A stretch of DNA of 64,000 nt from Chungangia koreensis (GCF_042651785.1 NZ_JBHSEC010000022.1:1-64000); one strand, 5' to 3'; counted from the stretch's first letter, positions 8,980 through 18,017 are shown. Numbers and translations are program-made. Notes: a model not told the origin generated them from the letters alone.

Positions 8980-10113
8980 TTAATATGTCCGAACCGGCAG
9001 GATGAGCTGGATGATTGCATCATCATGAGCAGATTTTAGGATAAATGGGCGCATGGAACCTGTGAATTGAATGACAACATCCTGGCCGTCTATCGCTTTT
9101 AGGGCATCCATCATGTATTTTGCGCTAAAGGAAATTTTCAGTTCTTCCCCATCGACTTCGATTGCTTCGATTTGCTCTTCTACTTTTCCTATTTCAGGAG
9201 AATTCGAAGAGATTTCGACCACTTTGCCTTCATCTGTAGAAAACTTAACGATATTATAACGGTCTTCACGCGCAAGCAACGAAGCACGATCGATTGCTTG
9301 TAACAAAGTTTTTCCGTTCACTGTGACATTCGTTTTGTATTCCGAAGGGATCAGACGGGATGTGTCTGGATAATTACCCTCGAGTAAACGGGAAAAGAAC
9401 AAGACGTTTCCTGATTTGAATAACACTTGTTGATTTGCTAATACGATATCCACAGGTGTTGAACCATCAACCAAAATTTTGCTCAATTCTTGAAGGCTCT
9501 TACCTGGAATAACTGCAGTATACTCACCAGCCAAATTTTCAAGGGATGTCTTTCTTCTCGCTAAACGATGGCTATCAGTCGCTGTACAAATAAGTTCCCC
9601 TTCAGCCACTTGCCAATTAACACCTGTTAGTACTGGACGGCTTTCTGAAGATGATACGGCAAAAACAGTTTCCCTGATAATAGATTTTAACAGGTCTCCT
9701 GGAATTGAAAATTTCCGGTCTTCTTCGACTTGTGGTAGCAGCGGATATTCATCCGCATCGGAGCCGATCAAGTGGAATTCAGATTTGCCGGAACGGATAT
9801 GTGTTTGCAAATGACCTGTCACTTCGATTACTACATCATTTGTTGGTAGTTTTCGGATGATTTCATTGAAAAATTTAGCTTGTAGGACGATTGAACCTGG
9901 TTCAATTACTCGAATGATTTGTTCTCCGTCTTCTTCTGCAGGTATGAACGATTGAATCGTTATATCCGAATCGCTTCCTGTGAGACGGAGCCCTTCTTCT
10001 GTCACATCAATTTTGATCCCCGTCAGAATCGGAATGGCCGCTTTTGAACTGACTGCTTTCATTACGTCATTCAACCCGTCTAATAACCGGTCTCGAACTA
10101 TGTCAAATTTCAT
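8980..10113 (-). CDS. dnaN: DNA polymerase III sliding clamp (beta)
   Basis: 377-aa ring-forming processivity clamp. The N-terminus MKFDIVRDRLLDGLNDVMKA and the segments VSSKAAIPILTGIKI and TDSHRLARR are typical of DnaN, and the C-terminus ends in the family pattern IQLILPVRTY. Two ATGs are adjacent (10114-10116 and 10111-10113); the second gives the family N-terminus and better spacing from the GAGG upstream. It follows dnaA across a 167-bp gap that holds the unwinding part of oriC. Confidence 0.97.
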   Translation of the reverse strand: MKFDIVRDRLLDGLNDVMKAVSSKAAIPILTGIKIDVTEEGLRLTGSDSDITIQSFIPAEEDGEQIIRVIEPGSIVLQAKFFNEIIRKLPTNDVVIEVTGHLQTHIRSGKSEFHLIGSDADEYPLLPQVEEDRKFSIPGDLLKSIIRETVFAVSSSESRPVLTGVNWQVAEGELICTATDSHRLARRKTSLENLAGEYTAVIPGKSLQELSKILVDGSTPVDIVLANQQVLFKSGNVLFFSRLLEGNYPDTSRLIPSEYKTNVTVNGKTLLQAIDRASLLAREDRYNIVKFSTDEGKVVEISSNSPEIGKVEEQIEAIEVDGEELKISFSAKYMMDALKAIDGQDVVIQFTGSMRPFILKSAHDDAIIQLILPVRTY

Positions 10114-10139
10114 CATTCTACCTCGCTTAATATAATTAT

Positions 10140-10278
10140 TAGTTTTAAAAAGAATAATAGTAATAGTAATAAGGGCTGTGGATTTGTGGATAAGTCCACT
10201 TTTCCTATACTGGCCAAGTTATCCACATGTTTATAAACTGTGCATGACTATGAATCGATTATTCTACCTTATCCACAA
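10140..10278. other. oriC, unwinding half (DnaA boxes plus DnaA-trios)
   Basis: Between dnaA and dnaN there are three exact DnaA boxes: TGTGGATAA at 10185-10193, TTATCCACA at 10219-10227 and at 10269-10277. Read on the minus strand, the box at 10185 is followed by a second partial box (AATCCACA), a GCCC cluster and then TTATTACTATTACTATTATT. The complement of that tract is a series of AAT/GAT triplets in the 3'-to-5' sense, the DnaA-trio element described for B. subtilis, followed by an A/T-rich stretch. This is the basal unwinding arrangement where DnaA opens the duplex. Confidence 0.9.
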
Positions 10279-10280
10279 TA

Positions 10281-11633
10281 TCATAGTTTGCTTAATAGAT
10301 TCCTTATATCCTTAATATCTTGCTGAAGAGATTGATCTTCTTTCAACATTTTTACTATTTTTTCGTGAGCATGGATGACTGTGGAATGATCTCTTCCTCC
10401 AAACTCGTCCCCAATTTTAGGTAAAGAGAAATCTGTCATTTCCCTCGATAGATACATGGCTATTTGCCGTGGAAAAGCAACAGATCTTGTGCGTTTTTTT
10501 GCAGTGAAATCTTCCAAACGGACATGGAAATGCTCACCGACGGCTTTTTGAATATCCAAAATGGTAAGTGCACGCGGTCTGGCATTCGGCATAATATCCT
10601 TCAACGCTTCCGCAGCCAAATCAGACGAAATGTCTTGGTTGACGAGAGATGAATAAGCTACTACCCGAATTAATGCTCCTTCAAGTTCCCGGATATTTGA
10701 ATCGATTTGGTTCGCGATGTAGTTCATGACTTCATCCGGAATATCAATTAATCCATCTGCCTTCGCTTTTTTCTTCAAGATGGCAATCCTTGTTTCCAAG
10801 TCTGGCGGTGAAATATCCGTGATTAAACCCCATTCGAAACGTGAACGCAGCCTGTCTTCCAGTGTCGGGATTTCCTTTGGAGGACGGTCGCTAGAGATGA
10901 TGATTTGTTTTAGCTCTTCATGAAGTGTATTGAATGTGTGGAAAAATTCCTCTTGAGTTGATTCTTTTCCTGCGAGGAATTGAATATCATCTATCAAGAG
11001 CACGTCCACATTTCGGTATTTATTGCGAAATTCGACGGCTTTATTGTCTCGGATCGAGTTGATGAATTCATTCGTGAATTTTTCGGATGATAAATAAACA
11101 ACTTTAGCAGAAGGATTCTGCTCTAATACATAATGACCGATGGCATGCATTAAATGGGTTTTCCCTAAACCTACACCTCCGTATATGAATAAAGGGTTGT
11201 AAGCTTTGGCAGGGGCTTCTGCAACTGCAAGCGAAGCAGCGTGTGCGAAGCGGTTACCTGAGCCAATCACGAACGTATCAAATGTATACTTCGGATTCAG
11301 CATGCCTGGCATATTGTCGTTCATTACATCATTTCTATTTCTTACTGTTGGTTTCACTACAGGAAAATCATCTTCTTGCTCAACGTTTTTCGGTACAACA
11401 AAACGGATTTCCTGTTCCTCTCCTAAGAGTTCGTTCATGATATCGGTAATGAGAGGTACATAGTGATTATCGAGCCAGTCCCTCGTAAAAGAGTTGGGAG
11501 CTGTAATAGTCACTACATTCTGTTTAAAATCGATCATTTTAGTCGACTTCAACCATGTATCGAAACTTGGTTTAGATATTTTTTGTTCGACCATGGAAAG
11601 TACTTGACCCCATAGTTCCTCATATTGGTCCAA
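10281..11633 (-). CDS. dnaA: chromosomal replication initiator DnaA
   Basis: 450-aa AAA+ initiator that binds TTATCCACA boxes and melts oriC. N-terminal helicase/partner domain (LWGQVLSMVEQKISKPSFDTW is the family opening), Walker A GGVGLGKTHLMHAIG, Walker B VLLIDDIQFLAGKE, and the C-terminal helix-turn-helix with signature GGRDHSTVIHAHEKI. The linker (about residues 85-110) is short. Start is TTG at 11633 with AAGGAGGCG six nt upstream. Flanked on both sides by DnaA-box clusters, consistent with autoregulation. Confidence 0.98.
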   Translation of the reverse strand: MDQYEELWGQVLSMVEQKISKPSFDTWLKSTKMIDFKQNVVTITAPNSFTRDWLDNHYVPLITDIMNELLGEEQEIRFVVPKNVEQEDDFPVVKPTVRNRNDVMNDNMPGMLNPKYTFDTFVIGSGNRFAHAASLAVAEAPAKAYNPLFIYGGVGLGKTHLMHAIGHYVLEQNPSAKVVYLSSEKFTNEFINSIRDNKAVEFRNKYRNVDVLLIDDIQFLAGKESTQEEFFHTFNTLHEELKQIIISSDRPPKEIPTLEDRLRSRFEWGLITDISPPDLETRIAILKKKAKADGLIDIPDEVMNYIANQIDSNIRELEGALIRVVAYSSLVNQDISSDLAAEALKDIMPNARPRALTILDIQKAVGEHFHVRLEDFTAKKRTRSVAFPRQIAMYLSREMTDFSLPKIGDEFGGRDHSTVIHAHEKIVKMLKEDQSLQQDIKDIRNLLSKL

Positions 11634-11639
11634 CTTTAC

Positions 11640-12086
11640 GCCTCCTTTTCTAAAAAAATGAATGAATAGAACTTAGTTATGGTTAATATGTATAGTAGGT
11701 TGCACATGAAATGCACAAATTCACATATTGTGGATAACTCTTTTGAAGATGCGTGGAAAATTTTATCCACAGATTATTAACAGCTGTGGATAAAAAATGA
11801 CTCGTATTTTTCTGAGAAGAGTAAAACACAAATATCGTAACAAAAAAAGATAGAAATTACAACAGTTTGACGTACTTATCCACAAACCGCCAAATTGCGC
11901 ACATCACAGATATCCACAGGCTGTCTGTTTGTGAAAATCTTGTCGATAAATGTTGTGGATAATAAAAAATCGGATTTTGTTCATTCACAGTATTATAAGT
12001 AAAACAAATGTGAAAGTGTGGATAACTTTGCATCCTAAATTTAGTTGAATACGTAGTTGATCTTGGATGAGCGGTAATAAATGGAG
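11640..12086. other. oriC, upstream DnaA-box cluster
   Basis: The gap between dnaA and rpmH carries exact DnaA boxes at 11730-11738, 11763-11771, 11785-11793, 11876-11884, 11954-11962 and 12017-12025, plus one-mismatch copies at 11910-11918 (ATATCCACA) and 11941-11949. Both orientations occur. This corresponds to the incA/incB region upstream of dnaA in Bacillus. The dnaA promoter must lie here; I could not fix it. A short open frame at 11857-12093 on the minus strand is composed of these boxes and is not a gene. Confidence 0.92.
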
Positions 12087-12116
12087 TTGACATTTAAGGG
12101 CAAAACTATATATAAT
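12087..12116 (+). promoter_or_regulatory. rpmH promoter
   Basis: TTGACA (12087-12092), an 18-nt spacer and TATAAT (12111-12116) give a near-consensus sigma-A promoter pointing into rpmH, at the edge of the upstream DnaA-box cluster. Confidence 0.85.
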
Positions 12117-12169
12117 ATGCAAGACTGTCTTACGAAACACTCGATTTACACTCAGGAGGTGTCTTATAA

Positions 12170-12304
12170 ATGAAACGTACGTACCAACCTAATAAACGTA
12201 AACATAGTAAAGTACATGGCTTCCGCGCACGTATGAGCACGAAAAATGGCCGCCGAGTTCTTGCAGCCCGCCGTCGTAAAGGAAGAAAAGTATTATCAGC
12301 TTAA
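12170..12304 (+). CDS. rpmH: 50S ribosomal protein L34
   Basis: 44-aa very basic protein beginning MKRTYQPNKRKHSKVHGFR and ending KGRKVLSA, the full length of bacterial L34. It binds 23S rRNA in the large subunit. AGGAGGTG lies 10 nt before the ATG. It is the first plus-strand gene right of oriC, with a strong promoter and two terminators after it. Confidence 0.97.
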   Translation: MKRTYQPNKRKHSKVHGFRARMSTKNGRRVLAARRRKGRKVLSA

Positions 12305-12307
12305 GTC

Positions 12308-12338
12308 CACTGACACCCTCAGTGGTCTTTTTTTCTTT
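12308..12338 (+). terminator. terminator 1 after rpmH
   Basis: CCACTGA/TCAGTGG stem with a short loop followed by TCTTTTTTTCTTTT. Confidence 0.88.
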
Positions 12339-12354
12339 TAGGAACTAATTAGTA

Positions 12355-12399
12355 GATTGTTAAGCAGTTGGACCAATTCCGCTGCTTAACAATCTTTTT
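12355..12399 (+). terminator. terminator 2 between rpmH and rnpA
   Basis: A perfect 13-bp stem, GATTGTTAAGCAG with CTGCTTAACAATC, is followed by TTTTTAT. It is the second intrinsic terminator in under 100 bp, placed directly before rnpA. Confidence 0.88.
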
Positions 12400-12433
12400 A
12401 TAGGTAGAAAACGATACGAAGCAGGTGTATTAA

Positions 12434-12781
12434 ATGAATAAACGCCAACGCATTAAGAAGAACGAAGAGTTTCAAAAGGTGTTTAAAAAAGGAAAGTCAT
12501 TCGCTAATCGGCAATTCGTCGTTTATTATCTCGAGAAAGAGGGGCAGATGGAATTTCGGATCGGCTTATCTGTCAGTAAAAAGATAGGAAAAGCTGTTGT
12601 TCGAAACCAGATCAAACGGTACATCCGCCAATCATTTCTTGAACTGAATGAACAATTACGTCCAAATATGGACTATGTCATCATCGCCAGACAACCGGCG
12701 GCCGCACTAGATTTTCATGAAACTAAAAAAAGCCTGATGCATGTACTCAAAATCGCAAAAGTTCTTAAGAAAACCAAATAG
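12434..12781 (+). CDS. rnpA: ribonuclease P protein component
   Basis: 115-aa basic protein subunit of RNase P, which with the rnpB RNA removes tRNA 5' leaders. The signature RNQIKRYIRQSF (RNR-like motif) is present near residue 60 and the N-terminus MNKRQRIKKNEEFQKVFKKGKS fits the family. ATG start with GCAGGTG upstream. It sits between rpmH and yidC as in most bacteria, but two terminators separate it from rpmH and I see no clear promoter of its own, so low-level readthrough expression is likely. Confidence 0.97.
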   Translation: MNKRQRIKKNEEFQKVFKKGKSFANRQFVVYYLEKEGQMEFRIGLSVSKKIGKAVVRNQIKRYIRQSFLELNEQLRPNMDYVIIARQPAAALDFHETKKSLMHVLKIAKVLKKTK

Positions 12782-12894
12782 AATATGACAGAGAAACGAA
12801 TTTATAGATAGAAATCGATTTTCGTTTCCAACGGAATAGGCGAACATGATAAGATGGACTAAAATAATTAGCAGCAAATGTTGGGGGAAAAAAG

Positions 12895-13668
12895 TTGAAG
12901 AAAAAAATCTTGCTTATATCGATGCTTTTAGCATTAGCCGTTTTTATGGCAGGATGTACAGAATTCAATGAGCCTATTTATAAAGATTCACAAGGCTTCT
13001 GGAATGAGTACATCGTTTGGCCTCTTGTTTCTTTAATCGAGCTTTTTAAAGATTTAGCCGGTACTTATGGCATCGGGATTATCTTAGTTACCATCATTAT
13101 CCGGTTAGCACTTCTTCCATTGATGATTAATCAGACGAAGAGTTCCAAGAAGATGCAGGAAATTCAGCCGGAGATGAAGAAACTTCAAGAGAAGTACAAA
13201 TCGAAAGACGCTGTGACACAAAAGAAATACCAAGAAGAAATGCAAAATCTGCTTAAGGACAATAAAGTAAATCCGGCTGCAGGCTGTTTACCGGTACTAA
13301 TCCAAATGCCGATATTGATCGGTTTCTACCATGCGATTAGCCGGATGAATAACACACCGGAAATCAATCTTGGCGGATTCCTTTGGTTCCCACTTGCAGA
13401 ACCAAGCGTTTCATTGGCCATTTTGGCAGGTCTCATGCAGTTCATCGTATTGCGTACAGGTCCAGCAATTGATAACCCGCAAATGAAAGTGATGATGTAT
13501 TTCATGCCATTTACAATCATCATTTTCGGATCATTCCTTCCAGCGGCATTATCACTATACTGGGTAGTCGGAAACATCATTTCAATCATTCAAAACCTTT
13601 TCATCTACAAACCTTGGGAAAAGAAGAAAAAAGTAGAACCTGTTAAATCAGGAGGGAAGAAAAAATGA
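12895..13668 (+). CDS. yidC: membrane protein insertase YidC (SpoIIIJ type)
   Basis: 257-aa lipoprotein insertase of the Oxa1/YidC family that places membrane proteins in the bilayer; in spore formers this copy also serves forespore development. Lipobox LAVFMAGC lies at the end of the signal peptide, followed by five hydrophobic segments, the cytoplasmic coil between TM1 and TM2 (KMQEIQPEMKKLQEKYK), and a lysine-rich C-terminus. Start is TTG at 12895 after TTGGGGG. It overlaps jag by 4 bp. Confidence 0.95.
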   Translation: MKKKILLISMLLALAVFMAGCTEFNEPIYKDSQGFWNEYIVWPLVSLIELFKDLAGTYGIGIILVTIIIRLALLPLMINQTKSSKKMQEIQPEMKKLQEKYKSKDAVTQKKYQEEMQNLLKDNKVNPAAGCLPVLIQMPILIGFYHAISRMNNTPEINLGGFLWFPLAEPSVSLAILAGLMQFIVLRTGPAIDNPQMKVMMYFMPFTIIIFGSFLPAALSLYWVVGNIISIIQNLFIYKPWEKKKKVEPVKSGGKKK

Positions 13669-14438
13669 AACGGATGACGCAGACCGGGACAACCGTCGAA
13701 GAAGCGGTTAAAAGTGCCTTGTCCCGCCTTGGGGTGGACAGGAATCAAGTGAAGGTTGACATCATCAGTGAAGGCAAAAAAGGGTTTTTAGGATTTGGTT
13801 CAAAACCTGCTGAAGTTGAAGTGACAGTTATTGAGTTGGACGAACCAACTTCAACTAATATAACGACTTTAAAGGAAGAAGCTGTTGAAGTAGAACCAGC
13901 TTTGCAGCCGAACGAAAACATTTCTGAAACTCTTCCTGAAGAAAAAACGTCCGCTGAGGAAATCCAGCACGAGAAAGTTTCTCCAGAAACCGCAATTGAA
14001 GAAACAAAATTGTATTTGTCTAATGTAGCAAAGGCGATGAACATTGAAGATTTGTCCATTAGCCATGAAGTGAATGGCAAGTATGTCACGATTTCTATGG
14101 AAAGCGAAAAAGCTGCTCTCTTAATAGGGAAGAGGGGGCATACATTGAATTCGCTGCAACAATTAGCTCAATTGGTAGCAAATAAGCATGCTGGCCAATT
14201 TCTATTAATCGAGCTGGATGTTGAAAATTACCGGGAAAGACGCCAGGAAGCATTGGAACAATTAGCTGAGAGAATGGCCGATAAGGCAGTCCGCTCTGGA
14301 AAGAAAGTAGAATTTGAACCGATGCCATCCTATGAACGGAAAGTGATCCATCATACTTTATCGAACCGTTTAGATATCGAAACGTATTCAGAAGGCACTG
14401 AACCCCATCGTCATCTTGTTATCGAACCAATTAAATAA
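13665..14438 (+). CDS. jag: RNA-binding protein Jag/KhpB
   Basis: 257-aa protein with the Jag N-terminal domain (residues 1-55, TVEEAVKSALSRLGV, KKGFLGFGSKPAEVEV), an acidic linker of about 60 residues, a KH domain (ISMESEKAALLIGKRGHTLNSL) and an R3H domain at the C-terminus (EPMPSYERKVIHHTLS). It binds RNA, partners KhpA in other Firmicutes and is linked to cell elongation. The start overlaps the yidC stop (ATGA), giving translational coupling. Confidence 0.95.
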   Translation: MKRMTQTGTTVEEAVKSALSRLGVDRNQVKVDIISEGKKGFLGFGSKPAEVEVTVIELDEPTSTNITTLKEEAVEVEPALQPNENISETLPEEKTSAEEIQHEKVSPETAIEETKLYLSNVAKAMNIEDLSISHEVNGKYVTISMESEKAALLIGKRGHTLNSLQQLAQLVANKHAGQFLLIELDVENYRERRQEALEQLAERMADKAVRSGKKVEFEPMPSYERKVIHHTLSNRLDIETYSEGTEPHRHLVIEPIK

Positions 14439-14450
14439 AACGTATTATAA

Positions 14451-14488
14451 AATGAACCGGCCTTAATTTAAGGTCGGTTCATTTTTTG
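14451..14488 (+). terminator. terminator 1 after jag
   Basis: A long stem AATGAACCGGCCTTAA with TTAAGGTCGGTTCATT is followed by TTTTTGTT; it ends the rnpA-yidC-jag unit. Confidence 0.9.
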
Positions 14489-14514
14489 TTGACAAAACAA
14501 AAGTATTAATTCTT

Positions 14515-14546
14515 AAACGGCCACAAATTTTGGCCGTTTTTCTTTT
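14515..14546 (+). terminator. terminator 2 after jag
   Basis: AAACGGCCA/TGGCCGTTT stem followed by TTCTTTTCC, 27 bp after the first terminator. Confidence 0.88.
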
Positions 14547-14625
14547 CCTATAGGAATAAGTTACCCCTCTTTAGAAATAAGTCATTTTATGTTATTATTG
14601 TACGTTAGAACCGTCTCGAATTTTG

Positions 14626-14643
14626 TTATCCACATGTGTATAA
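14626..14643. promoter_or_regulatory. pair of DnaA boxes before mnmE
   Basis: Exact box TTATCCACA (14626-14634) abuts an inverted one-mismatch box TGTGTATAA (14635-14643), 23 bp before the mnmE start. They may be an outlying part of the origin or allow DnaA to act on mnmE transcription. Confidence 0.6.
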
Positions 14644-14665
14644 CTTTGAAAGCAGGTGAACGTCC

Positions 14666-16051
14666 ATGGATTTCGATACAATTTCAGCGATATCCACACC
14701 GATGGGTGAAGGAGCCATTGCTATTGTCCGCCTGAGCGGGGATGAAGCAGTGCAGATTGCAGATCGGATTTTCAAATCTCCGTCGAATAAAAAATTGGTG
14801 GAGCAACCATCACACACAATTCACTATGGACACTTAGTAGAAACAAAAACTGGTGAAGTAGTGGAGGAAGTGATGGTTTCTCTTATGAGAGGGCCTAAGA
14901 CGTTCACCAGGGAAGATGTAGTCGAGATCAATTGTCACGGTGGCATCGTTTCGGTTAATCGTGTGTTACAGCTTGTTTTGACGAATGGAGCAAGACTTGC
15001 GGAGCCAGGTGAATTTACGAAACGGGCTTTCCTAAATGGCAGAATTGACTTATCACAGGCGGAAGCGGTAATGGATTTGATAAGAGCTAAAAGTGACCGT
15101 GCCATGAATGTGGCATTAGGGCAGATGGAAGGGAAGCTTTCAAAGCTGATCAGCAGCTTAAGACAAGCTCTGTTAGAAACTTTAGCTCAAGTCGAAGTGA
15201 ACATAGACTATCCGGAATATGATGATGTGGAAGAGATGACCCAAAGTACGATTATTGAAAAAGGGCAATGGGTGAAATCTGAAATCGAGCGGCTTCTACA
15301 AACCTCATCTCAAGGAAAGATTCTTCGTGAAGGACTATCTACCGTTATTATTGGAAGACCAAATGTCGGGAAGTCCTCACTTTTAAATAGTCTTGTCCAT
15401 GAAAATAAGGCAATCGTAACAGATATCGCCGGAACTACCCGGGATATTATCGAAGAGTATGTCAATGTACGCGGTGTACCTCTTCGATTAGTGGATACAG
15501 CAGGAATCCGTGAAACAGAAGACATTGTCGAACGGATCGGGGTTGAGCGTTCTCGCCAAGTGTTAAAGGAAGCGGATCTTATTCTGCTCTTACTCAATTA
15601 TTCGGAAGAACTGTCGCCTGAAGATGAACGCCTTTTTGAGGCGATTGAAGGTATGGATACCATTGTGGTAATCAATAAGACAGATTTGCCAAATAAATTG
15701 AATATGGAGCGGGTGAGGGAGCTTTCAGCGGGCAAGAAGCTTGTTACAACTTCTTTACTGAAAGAGGAAGGGGTAGATTCTCTTGAAGAAGCCATCGCTG
15801 AATTATTCTTCGAAGGATCCATTGAATCTGCCGACTTAACGTATGTATCGAATGCAAGGCATATTGCTTTGCTTCATCAAGCAAAAAATTCAATCGAGGA
15901 TGCAATCGAAGCTGCCGAATCAGGCGTTCCGATTGACATGGTTCAAATAGATGTGACAAGAACTTGGGAGATTTTAGGGGAAATCATAGGCGATACTGTC
16001 CAAGAAAGCTTGATTAACCAGTTGTTCTCCCAGTTCTGTCTTGGAAAATAA
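14666..16051 (+). CDS. mnmE: tRNA modification GTPase MnmE
   Basis: 461-aa GTPase that works with MnmG to form the 5-carboxymethylaminomethyl group on wobble U34 of several tRNAs. The N-terminal folate-binding domain is followed by an inserted G domain with G1 GRPNVGKSSLLN, the TTRD switch, G3 DTAG and G4 NKTD. The C-terminus ends FCLGK, the conserved Cys-x-Gly-Lys. ATG start after AGCAGGTG. It forms an operon with mnmG, 20 bp downstream. Confidence 0.97.
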   Translation: MDFDTISAISTPMGEGAIAIVRLSGDEAVQIADRIFKSPSNKKLVEQPSHTIHYGHLVETKTGEVVEEVMVSLMRGPKTFTREDVVEINCHGGIVSVNRVLQLVLTNGARLAEPGEFTKRAFLNGRIDLSQAEAVMDLIRAKSDRAMNVALGQMEGKLSKLISSLRQALLETLAQVEVNIDYPEYDDVEEMTQSTIIEKGQWVKSEIERLLQTSSQGKILREGLSTVIIGRPNVGKSSLLNSLVHENKAIVTDIAGTTRDIIEEYVNVRGVPLRLVDTAGIRETEDIVERIGVERSRQVLKEADLILLLLNYSEELSPEDERLFEAIEGMDTIVVINKTDLPNKLNMERVRELSAGKKLVTTSLLKEEGVDSLEEAIAELFFEGSIESADLTYVSNARHIALLHQAKNSIEDAIEAAESGVPIDMVQIDVTRTWEILGEIIGDTVQESLINQLFSQFCLGK

Positions 16052-16071
16052 TAGAAAGGAATGAGACACTA

Positions 16072-17961
16072 ATGCCAAAATTTGAGGCAGGAACGTATGA
16101 TGTAATCGTCATCGGTGCAGGGCATGCAGGTGCTGAAGCCGGTTTAGCGGCGGCGGCAATGGGTGCTAAAACGCTCGTATTGACAATCAATCTGGACATG
16201 ATTGCGTTCATGTATTGCAACCCGTCCATTGGCGGTCCTGCAAAAGGTATTGTCGTCCGAGAAATAGATGCCCTTGGCGGAGTAATGGGGAAAGTCATAG
16301 ACCGAACACACATTCAAATGCGGATGTTGAATACAGGTAAAGGCCCTGCAGTACGTGCACTTCGTGCACAAGCAGACAAAGTCCTTTACCAGCAAGAAAT
16401 GAAACGATTGATGGAGGAACAAGAGAATTTGTCACTTCATCAAGGTATGGTGGAAGAACTGATTGTTGAAGATGGAGAAGTAAAGGGAGTAATCACTCAG
16501 GTTGGAGCAGTTTATCGTTCAAACACGGTAATCGTGACAACAGGTACATTCTTGCGTGGTGAAATTATTCTTGGCGACTTGAAATATTCCAGTGGTCCGA
16601 ATAATCAACAGCCATCTTTGAAACTGGCGGATAATATTAAGGAATTGGGCTTTGACATGGTCCGTTTTAAAACCGGTACACCGCCTCGCGTCAACAGTAA
16701 ATCGATTGACTACAGTAAGACTGAAATTCAGCCTGGGGACGATGTTCCAAGGGCGTTCAGCTATGAAACGACTGAATTTATCATGGATCAGCTACCTTGC
16801 TGGCTAACTTATACCAGTGCGGAAACTCATGAAATTATTAATGAAAACCTGCATCTTTCTCCAATGTATTCTGGCATGATTAAAGGAACAGGACCACGTT
16901 ATTGTCCTTCCATTGAAGACAAAGTAGTCCGTTTCAATGACAAGCCACGCCACCAGATTTTCTTAGAGCCAGAAGGCAGGAATACAAGTGAAGTATATGT
17001 TCAAGGTCTCTCCACAAGTTTACCTGAGCATGTACAGCGGAGAATGATTGCATCCGTACCAGGTCTTGAAAACGCAGAGATGATGCGAGCCGGTTATGCC
17101 ATCGAATACGATGCAATTGTTCCGACACAGTTATGGCCAACACTTGAAACGAAGAAAATCCGTAACCTGTACACTGCAGGACAAATTAACGGAACATCCG
17201 GATATGAGGAAGCAGCTGGCCAAGGTCTGATGGCAGGAATTAACGCAGCCGCACGTTCATTAGGTAAAGAGGAAGTCATTTTAAGCCGTTCTGATGCTTA
17301 CATTGGCGTTCTGATTGATGACCTTGTGACAAAGGGTACGAATGAGCCATACCGTCTTCTGACTTCCCGTGCGGAGTATCGCTTACTTCTTCGTCATGAC
17401 AATGCAGATATGCGTTTGACGGAAATCGGTTATAAAATCGGCCTTGTGGATGAAGAACGCTATGCAAAATTCTTGGAGAAGAAAGAGAAAATCGAGAATG
17501 AAATCACCCGTCTTCGTGGAATAATACTGAAGCCAAATGAAACAACACAAGCATTGATTCGCGAGATCGGCGGCAGTGAATTGAAAGACGGCATACATGC
17601 CGTCGATTTGTTGAAGCGTACGGAAGTCAATTATGAGCATATTGAGCGTTTAACCCCATCTGAGGTACAATTAACAGATGAAATGAAGGAACAAATTGAA
17701 ATTATCGTGAAATACGAAGGATATATTAATAAGTCCCTTCAACAAGTGGAGAAACTTAAGAAAATGGAAGACAAAAAGATTCCAGATCTGATTGACTATG
17801 ATGCTATTTCTGGTATTGCTACAGAAGCGAAGCAAAAATTGAAAACGGTACGTCCGCTTTCGATTGCACAAGCTTCACGGATTTCAGGAGTAAACCCAGC
17901 AGATATCTCCATTTTGCTTGTATATATTGAACAAGGTAAAATCGCAAAACTTTCAAGCTGA
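16072..17961 (+). CDS. mnmG: tRNA modification enzyme MnmG (GidA)
   Basis: 629-aa FAD-dependent partner of MnmE. The N-terminal dinucleotide-binding motif GAGHAGAEAGLAAA, the CNPSIGGPAKG segment, the FAD-contacting TGTFLRGEI and the second nucleotide-binding region YTAGQINGTSGYEEAAGQG are all present. Length is standard. AAAGGAATGAG precedes the ATG. The gene directly follows mnmE and is closed by a strong terminator. Confidence 0.97.
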   Translation: MPKFEAGTYDVIVIGAGHAGAEAGLAAAAMGAKTLVLTINLDMIAFMYCNPSIGGPAKGIVVREIDALGGVMGKVIDRTHIQMRMLNTGKGPAVRALRAQADKVLYQQEMKRLMEEQENLSLHQGMVEELIVEDGEVKGVITQVGAVYRSNTVIVTTGTFLRGEIILGDLKYSSGPNNQQPSLKLADNIKELGFDMVRFKTGTPPRVNSKSIDYSKTEIQPGDDVPRAFSYETTEFIMDQLPCWLTYTSAETHEIINENLHLSPMYSGMIKGTGPRYCPSIEDKVVRFNDKPRHQIFLEPEGRNTSEVYVQGLSTSLPEHVQRRMIASVPGLENAEMMRAGYAIEYDAIVPTQLWPTLETKKIRNLYTAGQINGTSGYEEAAGQGLMAGINAAARSLGKEEVILSRSDAYIGVLIDDLVTKGTNEPYRLLTSRAEYRLLLRHDNADMRLTEIGYKIGLVDEERYAKFLEKKEKIENEITRLRGIILKPNETTQALIREIGGSELKDGIHAVDLLKRTEVNYEHIERLTPSEVQLTDEMKEQIEIIVKYEGYINKSLQQVEKLKKMEDKKIPDLIDYDAISGIATEAKQKLKTVRPLSIAQASRISGVNPADISILLVYIEQGKIAKLSS

Positions 17962-17974
17962 TTTCAGCAATGGC

Positions 17975-18017
17975 AAAGGCTGATGTCCACTAACTTCTGA
18001 CATCAGCCTTTCTCTTT
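17975..18017 (+). terminator. terminator after mnmG
   Basis: A 13-bp stem AAAGGCTGATGTC with GACATCAGCCTTT is followed by CTCTTT. Confidence 0.85.

Noticed and set aside
11857..12093. 78-codon minus-strand frame between dnaA and rpmH
   Set aside because: It consists of DnaA boxes and A/T-rich origin DNA; no start signals.
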